Source: Alphaproteobacteria bacterium (GTDB taxonomy: Bacteria; Pseudomonadota; Alphaproteobacteria; SHVR01). From it: a stretch of DNA of 57,520 nucleotides. The stretch covers positions 1-57,520 of the forward strand of contig SHVR01000012.1 of assembly GCA_009694185.1 (NCBI GenBank). The letters run 5' to 3'. A model generated the notes under the pieces. It was not told the origin of the DNA. It did no database searches and was given only the letters and a program-made list of their open reading frames with translations. Numbering within the stretch: position 1 is the first letter of the stretch; each line of letters opens with the position of its first letter. The position numbers and the translations under genes were made by a program. Shown here in pieces: positions 1 to 10,755 of the stretch.

Positions 1-178
1 GCTCAAAGACCCGCGATACCGCACTCTTGCTGGTGACCACCCCCCGCGAGGCCAGTTCGACGCACAATTCGGCCAGCGTGACGTCGGACTGCTCCGTAAC
101 CCGCTCCTTCAGCCATTCGATGTGCCCGTCCAACGGCGAGCGACGCCCGAGCCGCCCTTGCGGTGGCTTGCTACACCA
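1..178 (-). pseudogene. IS630-family transposase remnant (helix-turn-helix part), cut by window edge
   Basis: Read on the minus strand, an open stretch encodes a basic KPPQGRLGRRSPLDGHIEW segment followed by a helix-turn-helix-like stretch containing TLAELCVELASRGV and SKSAVSRVFE. This matches the N-terminal DNA-binding region of IS630/Tc1-type transposases. The frame hits a stop (complement of 179-181) just before this segment, so the normal N-terminus is missing, and the rest runs off the left edge. The catalytic DDE domain cannot be seen here. It could be the edge of a larger element lying outside the window. The bases from 179 to 315 contain no gene I can support. Confidence 0.6.
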
Positions 179-315
179 TCAAACAGGATCAGGACCAGTT
201 CAGCGGCGTGTCCTTTCCGAGGCCGTACCCGGGCGCCTGAACTTCGAACCAACCCACAGCCCGACGCCGGCAAACAATTCCTCGGCCGCCGCCGATAGGC
301 TATAAGCAGCCCAGC

Positions 316-2595
316 ATGGCCGACCCCTTCGAACTCGACGACGCACCCGCTCCCGACAGGGGTGTTCCGGCGCTGGACGCGCCCTACCTCGCCGGCCTAA
401 ACGGGGCGCAGCGCGCCGCCGTCGAGGCGCTCGACGGCCCGGTGCTGGTGCTGGCCGGTGCCGGCACCGGCAAGACCCGGGTGCTGACGACGCGCCTCGT
501 GCATCTCCTTGCCACCGGCCGCGCCTGGCCCAGCCAGATTCTCGCCGTCACCTTCACCAACAAGGCGGCGCGCGAGATGCGCGAGCGCGTGGCGGCGCGC
601 ATCGGCGGCGCGGTCGAAGGGCTCTGGCTCGGCACGTTTCACGCTTTGAGTGCCCGCATCCTCCGCCGTCACGCGGAGTTGGCCGGCCTCAAGGCGAGCT
701 TCACCATTCTCGACACCGACGACCAGACCCGCCTCCTGAAGCAGCTCCTCCAGGCCGAGAATGTCGACACCAGCCGCTGGCCGGCGCGCCAGCTCCTCGC
801 CATCGTGCAGCGCTGGAAGGACCGCGGCCTCGCGCCCGGCCAAGTGCCGGCGGGCGAGGCGGGCGATTTCGCGGGCGGCCGCGCCGTCGACCTCTATCGC
901 GCCTACCAGGCGCGCCTGATTGCGCTCAACGCCGTCGATTTCGGCGATCTCATGCTGCATTGCCTGACCTTGTTCATGGCTAACCCCGGCGTGCTCGCCG
1001 ACTATCAGCGGCAATTCAAATACATCCTGGTGGACGAATATCAGGATACCAACGTCGCGCAATATCTCTGGCTCCGCCTCCTCGCCCAAGGCCATCGCAA
1101 CATCTGTTGCGTGGGCGACGACGATCAGTCGATCTATGGCTGGCGCGGCGCGGAGGTTGGCAATATCTTGCGCTTCGAGAAGGATTTTCCCGGCGCCCAC
1201 ATCGTGCGCCTCGAACAGAATTATCGCTCGACCGGCCATATTCTCGCCGCCGCCACCGGCTTGATCGCCCACAATAGCGGCCGGCTCGGCAAGACGCTCT
1301 GGACCGACCGGGCGGGCGGCCATCCGGTCGTCGTGCGCGGTGTGTGGGACGGCGAGGCCGAGGCGCGCCTCGTGGGCGAGACGGTTGAGCAGTTCAAGGC
1401 CGCGGGCGAATCGCTTTCGGAGATGGCGGTCCTGGTGCGCGCCGGTTTCCAGACCCGCGAGTTCGAGGAACGCTTCATCACCTTGGGCTTGGCATATCGG
1501 GTGGTCGGCGGGGCGCGCTTCTACGAGCGTCAGGAAATCCGCGACGCCGTCGCCTATCTTCGCGTCGTGGCCCAGCCCGACGATGACCTCGCCTTCGAGC
1601 GCATCGTCAACCTGCCGCGGCGCGGCATCGGCAATGTGGCACTCCAGATACTGCACCGTCTGGCGCGCGCGGAGTCCATATCGCTGCACGCGGCCGGAGC
1701 GCGCCTCATCGAGACCGACGAGATCAAGCCGGCCGCTCGCCGGCCGCTCGCCGGCCTGCTGCGCGACTTCGCCCGCTGGCGCGCCGAAATGGCGGCCACC
1801 GGCCCCGCCGAGCTCACCGAGCGCATCCTCGATGAGTCCGGCTATACCGGTATGTGGCAGGCCGACCGCTCGCCCGAGGCGCCGGGCCGGCTCGAGAATT
1901 TGAAGGAGCTGACGCGCGCGCTCGACGAGTTCGAGAACCTGGCGGGCTTCCTAGAGCATGTCAGCCTGGTGATGGAGAACGACGCCCAGGCCAATGGCGA
2001 CATGATCTCCATCATGACGCTGCACAGCGCCAAGGGCCTCGAGTTCGACACCGTGTTCCTGCCCGGCTGGGAGGAGGGCCTGTTTCCGCATCAGCGGGCG
2101 CTCGACGAGTCCGGACTTGCCGGCCTTGAGGAAGAGCGCCGCCTGGCCCATGTCGGCCTGACCCGGGCGCGACAGCGCGCCATCGTCTCGTCCGCCGCCA
2201 ACCGGCGCATCCACAATCAATGGCAGTCGGCGCTGCCCTCGCGCTTCATCGACGAATTGCCGTCGGAATGCCTGGAACGCACCGCCGATACCGGCCTCTA
2301 TAGCGGCGGCGGCAATTGGCGTTCGGGCGGTGCTACTGGCACGGCGAGTGTTTCCGACGCGATGGCTTTCCCCTATGGCGGACCGCGCGCCGGCTGGCGC
2401 GGCCGTACCATCGACATCCAAGCCGTGGCGTCGCCCGCGCGAGCGCCCGCCGGTGGCTTCCATGTCGGCGACCGGGTCTTCCACCAGAAATTCGGCTACG
2501 GCTCGATCAAGGCGGTGGATGTGGATCGCCTCGAGATCGTCTTCGAGAAAGCCGGTCCGAAGCGCGTCCTCGACAGCTTCGTCGAGCGGGCGTGA
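316..2595 (+). CDS. pcrA: ATP-dependent DNA helicase, UvrD/PcrA type (SF1A)
   Basis: A 759-residue superfamily 1A helicase that unwinds DNA 3'-5' in repair and replication-fork maintenance in the cytoplasm. The motifs occur in order: Walker A AGAGTGKT at about 47-54, Walker B with DEYQDTN at about 240, GDDDQSIYGWRG at about 267, QNYRST, HSAKGLEFD at about 568 and VGLTRARQ at about 612. The C-terminus ends with a Tudor-like segment (VGDRVFHQKFGYGSI) typical of PcrA/UvrD. Length is normal for the family. The stop overlaps the GTG start of the L11 methyltransferase gene by 4 nt, suggesting translational coupling. UvrD and PcrA cannot be separated by eye. Confidence 0.97.
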   Translation: MADPFELDDAPAPDRGVPALDAPYLAGLNGAQRAAVEALDGPVLVLAGAGTGKTRVLTTRLVHLLATGRAWPSQILAVTFTNKAAREMRERVAARIGGAVEGLWLGTFHALSARILRRHAELAGLKASFTILDTDDQTRLLKQLLQAENVDTSRWPARQLLAIVQRWKDRGLAPGQVPAGEAGDFAGGRAVDLYRAYQARLIALNAVDFGDLMLHCLTLFMANPGVLADYQRQFKYILVDEYQDTNVAQYLWLRLLAQGHRNICCVGDDDQSIYGWRGAEVGNILRFEKDFPGAHIVRLEQNYRSTGHILAAATGLIAHNSGRLGKTLWTDRAGGHPVVVRGVWDGEAEARLVGETVEQFKAAGESLSEMAVLVRAGFQTREFEERFITLGLAYRVVGGARFYERQEIRDAVAYLRVVAQPDDDLAFERIVNLPRRGIGNVALQILHRLARAESISLHAAGARLIETDEIKPAARRPLAGLLRDFARWRAEMAATGPAELTERILDESGYTGMWQADRSPEAPGRLENLKELTRALDEFENLAGFLEHVSLVMENDAQANGDMISIMTLHSAKGLEFDTVFLPGWEEGLFPHQRALDESGLAGLEEERRLAHVGLTRARQRAIVSSAANRRIHNQWQSALPSRFIDELPSECLERTADTGLYSGGGNWRSGGATGTASVSDAMAFPYGGPRAGWRGRTIDIQAVASPARAPAGGFHVGDRVFHQKFGYGSIKAVDVDRLEIVFEKAGPKRVLDSFVERA

Positions 2596-3518
2596 GCGAG
2601 ACCCTCTGGCGGATCGCCGTCACCGTGCCGGCCACGGCCGCCGCCGCCTTCGAGCGGGCGCTCGAGCCCTTCGCCACCGCCATCAGCGTCATTGACGCGG
2701 GCGGCGGCGGGCGCCATGGCGCCGCCGCCTGGGTCGACTGGAAGGCCGATCTCTGGCTCGCCGAAACCTGCATCATCGAGGCCTTGGCTAGCGAGCAACC
2801 GGACCGGGCGGCGCTCACGGCGGCCCTCGCGATGGCCGGTGCCAGCGCCGGCGTGGCCGCCCCCGACGCCCTGGTCGAGATCTTGGCGGCGCGCGATTGG
2901 GTGGCCGAAACTCAGCGTCTCCGGCACGCCGTCACGGCCGGCCGCTTTCATGTCCGCACCAGCGCCATGGCAAGAACCGGTTTGCCGGGCCGCATCGAGC
3001 TCGTCATCGACACGGGCCTGGCGTTCGGCACCGGCGAGCACGCGACCACCCAATGCTGCCTTCGGGCCCTCGACTGGCTCCGCCGCCGTCACCCTATCGC
3101 CCGCGCCCTCGACATGGGCACCGGCACCGGCATCATCGCCATTGCGATGGCCCGCGCTTGGCATGCACCCGTGGTCGCGGCCGACATCGACCCGGCCGCC
3201 GTCCGGGTCGCGCGTGCCAATGTCCGCGTCAATCGGGTGGGGCAGCTTGTGCGGGTCGTTGAAAGCCAGGGCTATGCCGCCAGGCCCGTCGGCGAGCGCC
3301 GGCCCTATGATCTCATTGCCGCCAACATCCTGGCCGGGCCGCTCATCCGCCAGGCGCCGGCGCTCGCCCGCCATTTGCGGCCGGGCGGCCTGGCGGTCCT
3401 CGCCGGCTTTCTCGCCTGGCAGGAGCGGGCGGTGCTGGCGGCCCAGCGCCGCCAGGGCCTCCGGCCGGTTCGCCGATTCCGGCAAGGCGACTGGGGCGCG
3501 CTGGTGGTCAGGCGCTGA
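2592..3518 (+). CDS. prmA: Ribosomal protein L11 methyltransferase
   Basis: An SAM-dependent methyltransferase of about 308 residues that trimethylates ribosomal protein L11. The PrmA signature FGTGEHATT lies at about residue 145, the SAM-binding loop DMGTGTGI at about 173, an acidic ADID segment follows, and AANILAGP (the N-x-L/P-type motif near the active site) lies at about 243. The open frame extends further upstream inside the helicase gene. The GTG at 2592 is chosen because it gives a family-like N-terminus (SETLWRIAV) and overlaps the upstream TGA in the pattern GTGA. Confidence 0.93.
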   Translation: MSETLWRIAVTVPATAAAAFERALEPFATAISVIDAGGGGRHGAAAWVDWKADLWLAETCIIEALASEQPDRAALTAALAMAGASAGVAAPDALVEILAARDWVAETQRLRHAVTAGRFHVRTSAMARTGLPGRIELVIDTGLAFGTGEHATTQCCLRALDWLRRRHPIARALDMGTGTGIIAIAMARAWHAPVVAADIDPAAVRVARANVRVNRVGQLVRVVESQGYAARPVGERRPYDLIAANILAGPLIRQAPALARHLRPGGLAVLAGFLAWQERAVLAAQRRQGLRPVRRFRQGDWGALVVRR

Positions 3519-3521
3519 CGC

Positions 3522-3559
3522 CGGGCGCGGAAGGAGTCGCGCAATAGTGCCGCTGCCTC
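3522..3559. repeat. Decayed direct-repeat copy of the tadA 3' end
   Basis: These 38 bases match 3737-3774 at 33 positions, and all five differences are transitions. Read on the minus strand they encode EAAALLRDSFRARR, against EAAALLRDFFRARR at the true TadA C-terminus. This copy begins 4 bases after the prmA stop and is not part of an intact gene. Confidence 0.75.
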
Positions 3560-3729
3560 AGGCTGGTCCCTTCCACGTCACTGCGCGGTTCGGGAACATG
3601 GTAGGATAGCTCATGGCCAACAAGGGCACCGTCGCAACGAACCGTTGGACCTGTTCGACGCCGGCTGAACTGCTGCGCAACTTGGAGTGGGAGATTGAGC
3701 GTCTGCCGGTCGCCGGCGGCGAGGGCTCG
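3560..3729. other. Intergenic insert between prmA and tadA, no supported gene
   Basis: About 170 bases lie between the decayed repeat and the 3' end of tadA. An ATG at 3613 opens a short frame (MANKGTVATNRW, then TPAELLRNLEWEIERL) before it runs antisense into tadA. I do not recognise it. The segment looks like an insertion or a gene fragment bounded by the two tadA-end copies, not a real gene. Confidence 0.4.
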
Positions 3730-4191
3730 CTAGCGGCGGGCGCGGAAGAAGTCGCGCAACAGCGCCGCCGCTTCGCCTTCCCCGAGGCCACCATAGATTT
3801 CGGGCCGATGGTGGCAGGTGGGTTGGCTGAAGATGCGCGCACCATGCTCGACGCCGCCGCCCTTGGGGTCGGGGGCACCGAAATAGAGCCGCCGGATGCG
3901 GGCGAACGCCATCGCCTGGGCGCACATGGCGCACGGCTCGAGCGTCACATAGAGATCGCATTGGCCGAGCCGGGGTGTCGCCAGCGCCGCCGCCCCCGCC
4001 CGCAGCACCAGCATCTCGGCATGGGCGGTCGGATCGGCCAGGCGCTCGACCTGATTGTGGGCGCTCGCGACGATGCGGCCATTGCCGCCATCCACCAGCA
4101 CGGCGCCGACTGGCACCTCGCCCGCCGCGGCCCCGGCGCGGGCTTCTGCAAGGGCGAGCGCCATCGGGCTCTGGTCGTCACGGCCGGTCAT
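3730..4191 (-). CDS. tadA: tRNA-specific adenosine deaminase
   Basis: A cytidine/deoxycytidylate-deaminase fold enzyme of about 153 residues that converts A34 to inosine in tRNA-Arg(ACG). Zinc ligands and the catalytic Glu are visible as HAE (His57, Glu59) and PCAMC (Cys87, Cys90). The downstream YFGAPDPKGGGVEHG segment is characteristic of TadA. The frame is open further upstream to 4236; the ATG at 4191 gives a normal N-terminus (TGRDDQSPMALALAEA) and avoids crowding the divergent gene that starts at 4256. The last 38 bases exist as a second, decayed copy at 3522-3559. Confidence 0.94.
   Translation of the reverse strand: MTGRDDQSPMALALAEARAGAAAGEVPVGAVLVDGGNGRIVASAHNQVERLADPTAHAEMLVLRAGAAALATPRLGQCDLYVTLEPCAMCAQAMAFARIRRLYFGAPDPKGGGVEHGARIFSQPTCHHRPEIYGGLGEGEAAALLRDFFRARR
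3737..3774. repeat. Direct-repeat partner inside the tadA 3' end
   Basis: The intact partner of the imperfect 38-base repeat at 3522-3559. It encodes the C-terminal residues EAAALLRDFFRARR of TadA on the minus strand. Confidence 0.75.
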
Positions 4192-4255
4192 GGCCCGACC
4201 ATGGCGACCGGCCGGGGCCATGTCCAGGGCGGGCAATCCAGGCTACATTGGCCCC

Positions 4256-4966
4256 ATGCGACCGATCATCGGCATTACCCTCGACGCGGAAGAGCCGGGC
4301 GGCTATTCCAAACTCCCCTGGTACGCGCTCCGCCGTAACTATGCGAGCGCGGTGGCGAGGGCGGGTGGCCTGCCCATGTTGTTGCCGCACGAGCCGGACT
4401 TGGCCGAAGCCTATCTCGACCGCATCGCTGCCCTCGTCATCACCGGCGGCGCCTTCGACGTCGACCCCGCCCTTTTTGGTGCCATCAGCCGGCACCCCTC
4501 GGTCACCACCAAGGACGGGCGCACCGCTTTCGAGCTGGCGGTGACCAAGGCGGCGCTGCGCCGCGACCTGCCGATCCTCGGCATTTGCGGCGGCCAGCAA
4601 TTGCTGCATGTGGCCCTCGGCGGCACCCTCATCCAGCATATCGCCGACGAGGTGCCGGGGGCACTCGCCCATGAACAGCCCAATCCACGCACCGAGCCGG
4701 GCCATGTGGTGCGGGTCACCCCCGGCACGCTTCTGGCGCGGGTCACCGGGGGCGGCGAGCTGCTCGTCAACAGCGCCCATCACCAGGCGGCGCGGGACGT
4801 GCCGGCGGGGGTGGTGGTGAACGCGCTCGCCCCCGATGGCGTCATCGAAGGCATCGAGGTGCCGGGCCGCCGCTTCTGCCTCGGCGTCCAATGGCATCCC
4901 GAATATGCCATCAACCCGGGCGACCCCTTGTTGTTCCAGGCGCTGGTCGAGGCGGCGGGCACATGA
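4256..4966 (+). CDS. Gamma-glutamyl-gamma-aminobutyrate hydrolase-like protein (peptidase C26, class I glutaminase fold)
   Basis: A 236-residue class I glutamine-amidotransferase-like hydrolase of the PuuD type, which cleaves gamma-glutamyl amides such as gamma-glutamyl-GABA in putrescine breakdown. The nucleophile elbow GICGGQQ has Cys at about residue 111. The His-Glu pair lies in QWHPEYA near residue 214, and NSAHHQA is also present. The N-terminus RPIIGITLDAEE is typical. The ATG at 4256 is chosen over upstream in-frame starts because of this. Its stop overlaps the ATG of the pseudouridine synthase gene (ATGA). The substrate is not proven; a polyamine-type ABC system lies elsewhere in the window. 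Confidence 0.88.
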   Translation: MRPIIGITLDAEEPGGYSKLPWYALRRNYASAVARAGGLPMLLPHEPDLAEAYLDRIAALVITGGAFDVDPALFGAISRHPSVTTKDGRTAFELAVTKAALRRDLPILGICGGQQLLHVALGGTLIQHIADEVPGALAHEQPNPRTEPGHVVRVTPGTLLARVTGGGELLVNSAHHQAARDVPAGVVVNALAPDGVIEGIEVPGRRFCLGVQWHPEYAINPGDPLLFQALVEAAGT

Positions 4967-5766
4967 GCGCTGGGTCAAGCGCCCCCCTGGCGGGCGAGCG
5001 CATCGCCCGGCGCATCGCGCGTGCCGGTCTTTGTTCCAGGCGCGAGGCCGAACGCTGGATCGCCTTGGGCCGGGTCGCGGTCAATGGCGCGCCGCAAACC
5101 AGCCCGGCCCTCGATGTGACGGCGGGCGATGCCATCACGGTCGACGGCGTGGCCCTCCCCGACGCCCCGCCGACCCGGCTTTGGCGCTATCACAAGCCGG
5201 CCGGACTGATCACCAGCCACCGCGATCCGGAAGGCCGGCGGACCGTGTTCCAGGCGTTGCCCGCGCCGCTCGGCCATGTCATCTCAATCGGCCGCCTCGA
5301 CTATAATTCCGAGGGGCTGCTGTTGATAACCAATGACGGCGCGCTGGCGCGCACCCTCGAACTGCCGTCGACCGGTTGGCTCCGGCGGTATAGGATCAGG
5401 GTCTTCGGCCGGGTGGACGAGGCCCGGCTCAAGGCGCTGGAGGCGGGTGTGACCGTCGAGGGCCAGCGCTATGGGCCGATCCGGGCCATGCTCGAGCGCC
5501 AAAAAGGCGACAATGCCTGGCTTGCCGTCGGCTTGGCCGAAGGGCGGAACCGGGAGGTGCGCCGGGTCATGGAGCATCTGGGCTATCCCGTCAGCCGCCT
5601 GATCCGCATCGCCTATGGGCCGTTCCAATTGGGACGCTTGGCCCCGGGGGATGTGGAGGAGGTGCCGCGCCGCGTGCTTCGCGACCAGCTCGGCCATCTC
5701 TTGGAACCGGCCAAGGAGAGGGAACGCCCATGCAAACCCAGCTCGCAACCCACCACTACCGCTTGA
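4963..5766 (+). CDS. rluB: 23S rRNA pseudouridine synthase, RsuA/RluB family
   Basis: A 267-residue enzyme that isomerises a uridine in rRNA. An S4 RNA-binding domain occupies about residues 14-60 (ARAGLCSRREAERWIALGRV). The RsuA-type catalytic motif GRLDYNSEGLL has its Asp at about 113, and LAEGRNREVRRVMEHLG follows near 190. The ATG overlaps the preceding stop by 4 nt and the TGA overlaps the rsmD start (TGATG), so the three genes are probably coupled. RluB is preferred on family habit in alphaproteobacteria; RsuA or RluE activity cannot be excluded. Confidence 0.88.
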   Translation: MSAGSSAPLAGERIARRIARAGLCSRREAERWIALGRVAVNGAPQTSPALDVTAGDAITVDGVALPDAPPTRLWRYHKPAGLITSHRDPEGRRTVFQALPAPLGHVISIGRLDYNSEGLLLITNDGALARTLELPSTGWLRRYRIRVFGRVDEARLKALEAGVTVEGQRYGPIRAMLERQKGDNAWLAVGLAEGRNREVRRVMEHLGYPVSRLIRIAYGPFQLGRLAPGDVEEVPRRVLRDQLGHLLEPAKERERPCKPSSQPTTTA

Positions 5767-6347
5767 TGCGCATCCTGGCCGGCCGGTTCCGCGGCCGCCG
5801 CCTGATGGCGCCGCCCGGCTTCACCACCCGCCCGACCGCCCAGCGCACGCGCGAGGCGCTGTTCAACATCCTGGAACATGGCGATCTTGCCCAAGGCGGC
5901 CGGCCGATCATTGCCGGCGCCCATGTGCTCGACGCCTTCTCGGGTTCGGGCGCACTCGGCTTCGAGGCGCTCTCCCACGACGCGGCGCATGTGACCTTGA
6001 TCGACCATGATGCGAAGGCGATCGCCATCGCTCGCAACAACGTCATGGCGCTCGACGTCGACGGCCAAGTGACGCTGGTTCGGGCCGATGTGCTGGCGCC
6101 CGGCCCGGCGCCCATGCTGGCGAGTGTGGTCTTCCTCGATCCGCCCTATGGCAAGGCGCTGGCGGCGCCGGCGCTGGTGGCGCTGGCACTCAATGGCTGG
6201 CTGGCGCCCGGCGCCCTCGCCGTCGTCGAGGTGGGTCTCCGCGAGGACCTCCAGGCGCCGCGCGGTTTCGATCAATTGGATGAACGGCGCTATGGCGCGG
6301 CGCGCCTGTTGTTCTTCCGCTACGCGCCGACCATCGGCACGGCGTAG
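5766..6347 (+). CDS. rsmD: 16S rRNA (guanine(966)-N(2))-methyltransferase
   Basis: A 193-residue SAM-dependent methyltransferase acting on 16S rRNA in the small subunit. It begins with the family-typical MRILAGRFRGRRL. It contains TRPTAQRTREALFNIL, the SAM loop FSGSGALG at about residue 59 and the catalytic DPPYG at about 125. An upstream in-frame ATG at 5730 exists. The start at 5766 is preferred because it matches the family N-terminus and overlaps the rluB stop. The gene ends 3 bases before the convergent mutL stop. Confidence 0.93.
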   Translation: MRILAGRFRGRRLMAPPGFTTRPTAQRTREALFNILEHGDLAQGGRPIIAGAHVLDAFSGSGALGFEALSHDAAHVTLIDHDAKAIAIARNNVMALDVDGQVTLVRADVLAPGPAPMLASVVFLDPPYGKALAAPALVALALNGWLAPGALAVVEVGLREDLQAPRGFDQLDERRYGAARLLFFRYAPTIGTA

Positions 6348-6350
6348 CGC

Positions 6351-8135
6351 CTACCGCCGCCCGAACAGGCGCTCCACGTCGGCGAGCTTAAGCTCGACAT
6401 AGGTCGGCCGGCCGTGATTGCACTGGCCGGCGTTGGGGGTCGCCTCCATCTGGCGAAGGAGCGCGTTCATCTCCGCCTGGCCGAGGCGCCTTCCGGCGCG
6501 CACGCTGCCATGGCAGGCCATGGTGGAGCAGACGGCGGCAAGACGCGTGGCGAGCGGCTCGGCGCCGTCGACTTCGGCGAGTTCATGGGCGAGGTCTTGC
6601 ACCAGCCCCTTGATGTCGGTCTCGCCCAAGAGCGCCGGCACTTCGCGCACCAGGACGGCGCCGGTGCCGAACGCCTCCAAGCCAAGGCCGAGCTGGCCAA
6701 GCTCGCCCGCCCGCGCCACCAGGCGCTCGGCTTCCCCATCGCCGAGTTCCACCACTTCGGGCAACAGCAGCATCTGGCGCTTGACGCCACCCGCCGCCAG
6801 CGCCGCCTTCATGCGCTCATAGACCAGGCGTTCGTGCGCCGCATGCTGGTCGACGATCACCAGGCCGTCGGCGGTCTCGGCCACCACATAGGTCGTGTGC
6901 AATTGGGCACGGGCGAGGCCGAGCGGATAAGTCTCGTGAGCCGGCGCGGGCTCGGCGCTAGCCGGGGCCGCCCCATAGGCCGGTCCCGAGGGCGCACCCA
7001 GACCCGCCAGCGGCGCTTGATAGGCCGCCGCTTCTTCGGCGAGGCCCAAATTGGGGCGCGATGGCCCGCGCGAGGCGTAGGGCAACGAGCCCGGCCGGAA
7101 GGCGCCGAGCGCGGCCAGGGCGACCGTGGTCGAGGCACGGTGGCCGGCGGATGCGAGCGCATGGCGGAGACCGGAGACGATCAGGCCGCGCACCAGGCCG
7201 GCGTCACGAAAACGCACTTCGGCCTTGGCGGGATGCACGTTCACATCGACGTCTTCCGGCGCCACGTCGAGGAAGAGGGCGACCACCGGATGGCGGTCGC
7301 GGGCGAGGAAATCCATATAAGCGGCCCGGACCGCGCCCTGGAGGAGGCGGTCGCGCACCGGCCGGCCGTTGACGAAGAGATATTGGCTCGCCGCCGTCGG
7401 CCGGTTGAAGGTGGGAAGGCCGGCATGGCCCGTGAGCGCGAGCCGCTCGCGCGCCGCCTCGACGGCGACCGCGTTCTCGGCAAAGTCGCGGCCGAGAATG
7501 GCGGCCAAGCGCTCCAGGCGGCCGGCCGCGCCGTCCACTGGGGCGAGGCGCAACGCGGCGCGCGTCTCGTCCATGAGGGTGAAGGCGACATCGGGCCGCG
7601 CCATGGCGAGCCGCTTCACGACATCGAGGGCGTTCTGGGTCTCGGTCCTTGGCGCCTTCAGGAATTTGAGCCGGGCGGGTGTCGCATAGAAGAGGTCGCG
7701 CACTTCGACTCGTGTCCCGGTCGGGTGCGCGGCCGGCGCCGGCTTGCCAACCCGGCCGCCCTCGACCGTGAGCGACCAGGCCGCGTCGGCGCCGGGTGGG
7801 CGGCTCGTCAGCGTGAGGCGTCCGACGGCGCCGATCGAGGGCAGCGCCTCGCCCCGGAAACCGAGGCTGGTGATGCGCACCAGATCGTCGTCGGGAAGCT
7901 TCGAGGTGGCGTGCCGCTCGACGGCGAGGGCGAGTTCCTCCGCCGCCATGCCGCCGCCGTCGTCGACCACGGCCACCAGCGCGCGGCCGCCATCCCGGAG
8001 TGTGACCTCGATCCGCCGGGCGCCGGCGTCGAGGGAATTCTCCACCAGTTCCTTGACGATCGAGGCGGGCCGCTCCACGACCTCGCCGGCGGCGATCCGG
8101 TTGACGAGCGTCTCGGGCAGGCGGCGGATGGTCAT
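6351..8135 (-). CDS. mutL: DNA mismatch repair protein MutL
   Basis: A 594-residue GHKL ATPase that links MutS recognition to strand removal. The N-terminal ATPase shows [16 protein letters not shown] and [10 protein letters not shown]. The C-terminal dimerisation domain carries [12 protein letters not shown], the metal-dependent endonuclease motif of nicking MutL proteins, and the terminal CNHGRPT box. An intact endonuclease motif implies a MutH-independent system. The frame is open far upstream into pgi; the ATG at 8135 is chosen because it gives [18 protein letters not shown]. It lies 8 bases downstream of the pgi stop, so the two genes are probably co-transcribed. Confidence 0.97.
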   Translation of the reverse strand: MTIRRLPETLVNRIAAGEVVERPASIVKELVENSLDAGARRIEVTLRDGGRALVAVVDDGGGMAAEELALAVERHATSKLPDDDLVRITSLGFRGEALPSIGAVGRLTLTSRPPGADAAWSLTVEGGRVGKPAPAAHPTGTRVEVRDLFYATPARLKFLKAPRTETQNALDVVKRLAMARPDVAFTLMDETRAALRLAPVDGAAGRLERLAAILGRDFAENAVAVEAARERLALTGHAGLPTFNRPTAASQYLFVNGRPVRDRLLQGAVRAAYMDFLARDRHPVVALFLDVAPEDVDVNVHPAKAEVRFRDAGLVRGLIVSGLRHALASAGHRASTTVALAALGAFRPGSLPYASRGPSRPNLGLAEEAAAYQAPLAGLGAPSGPAYGAAPASAEPAPAHETYPLGLARAQLHTTYVVAETADGLVIVDQHAAHERLVYERMKAALAAGGVKRQMLLLPEVVELGDGEAERLVARAGELGQLGLGLEAFGTGAVLVREVPALLGETDIKGLVQDLAHELAEVDGAEPLATRLAAVCSTMACHGSVRAGRRLGQAEMNALLRQMEATPNAGQCNHGRPTYVELKLADVERLFGRR

Positions 8136-8143
8136 GGGCGGCT

Positions 8144-9478
<1,335 letters not shown>

Positions 9479-9564
9479 TGCGCGCTCCCGATGGTCGGGC
9501 TGTCGTCAGGCCTTCCACCGTCGAGGTCAGTCTAGCGCATCCGCCGGTGCCTCGGCGACCGCCG

Positions 9565-10737
9565 TTATGCCGCTTCTTGCCCTCTCCCGGCCAGGATTTC
9601 CGCGTACACATCCAGGGTCGCCCGGCACATGGCGACCTTGTCGAAATGCCGCGCGACATGGTGGCGCGCCTCGACCGCGAGCCGGCGGCGGGCGTCCGGA
9701 TCGAGGTCGAGGGCGTGGGCGAGGGCGTGGCCCAGGGCGGCCACATCGCCCGGGGGAAACAGCCAGCCGGTGACACCTTCCCGGACGATCTCGGGTGCGG
9801 CGCCATGGCCGCTCGCGACGACCGGCCGGCCGAGGGCACCCGCCTCCGCCATCACCCGGCCGAAGGCTTCCGGGTCGCTCGAGGCCGAGACCACCACATT
9901 GGCCAGCATGTAGGCGGCCGGCATGTCGCGGCAGTCGCCCGCGATATGCACTTGGCCGGCGACGCCACGCGCGAGCGCCAGTGCCTCCAGCTCTCGGCGA
10001 TAGGCCGCGCGGCCCTGCTCGGCGCCGACCAGCACCACCCGCGCGTCGTCGCGGCCGAGCCGGGCGAGCGCCTCGATCAGCAGCGCCTGGCCTTTCCAGC
10101 GGCTGAGCCGGCCGGCCAGCAGGATGACCGGCGCCCCTTCGGGCAGGCGCCACTGGCGGGCGAGCTGGATCAGGCGCTCATGGGAGACCCTGGCCGGGTC
10201 GAAGCGGTCAAGGTCGACGCCCCGGTGAATGGTGCGAATGCGCCCCGGTTCGACGCCGTACCGCGTGCCGACATGCGCGGCGATGAAATGCGAGATGGCG
10301 ATCACCGGCCGGCCCCGCGCCATGACCGAATTGTACCAATGCTTCAGGCGGTTGGCGTCGTTGTAGGGGGCGTGGAAGGTAGTCACGAACGGCACGCCCC
10401 GCCGCCCCGCCGCCAGATAGGCGCTCCAGGCGGGCGCCCGCGAGCGCGCATGCGCGATGTCGACCGCCTCCGCTTCGATCAACCGGCTCAGCCGGTCGAC
10501 ATTGGCGCGCATGGTGAGTGGGTTCTTGCTCGCCAAGGGCAGGCTCACATGGCTGGCGCCGGCGCGGTCGAGTTCGCGCACCATGGCACCGCCCGACGAG
10601 GCCACCAGCGCCCGGCCGCCGGCGGCCACGATCGCTTGGGCTACGTCGACACAGCCGCGCTCAGCGCCGCCGGTCGCGAGCGACGGCAGCACCTGGAGGA
10701 TGACCGGCGGCCTGCTAGATTGTGCGAAGCGAGTCAC
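9565..10737 (-). CDS. Glycosyltransferase family 4 protein
   Basis: A 390-residue GT-B fold glycosyltransferase, probably acting at the cytoplasmic membrane face in envelope polysaccharide or lipopolysaccharide-core synthesis. The N-terminal donor/acceptor loop VLPSLATGGAERG and the C-terminal nucleotide-sugar domain are visible: ILLAGRLSRWKGQALLIEAL, then SDPEAFGRVMAEAGALGRPVVAS, which is the E-x7-E motif. It is divergent from the hydrolase gene at 10756. No other polysaccharide gene is adjacent, so the product cannot be named. Confidence 0.9.
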   Translation of the reverse strand: MTRFAQSSRPPVILQVLPSLATGGAERGCVDVAQAIVAAGGRALVASSGGAMVRELDRAGASHVSLPLASKNPLTMRANVDRLSRLIEAEAVDIAHARSRAPAWSAYLAAGRRGVPFVTTFHAPYNDANRLKHWYNSVMARGRPVIAISHFIAAHVGTRYGVEPGRIRTIHRGVDLDRFDPARVSHERLIQLARQWRLPEGAPVILLAGRLSRWKGQALLIEALARLGRDDARVVLVGAEQGRAAYRRELEALALARGVAGQVHIAGDCRDMPAAYMLANVVVSASSDPEAFGRVMAEAGALGRPVVASGHGAAPEIVREGVTGWLFPPGDVAALGHALAHALDLDPDARRRLAVEARHHVARHFDKVAMCRATLDVYAEILAGRGQEAA

Positions 10738-10755
10738 GGGCGGCGGAGTCCAAGC

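Noticed and set aside
397-1689. 430-codon minus-strand open frame inside the helicase gene
   Set aside because: It is the antisense shadow of a GC-rich gene; the sequence is low-complexity Ala/Arg/Gly/Glu-rich and has no family motifs, while the plus strand has every helicase motif.
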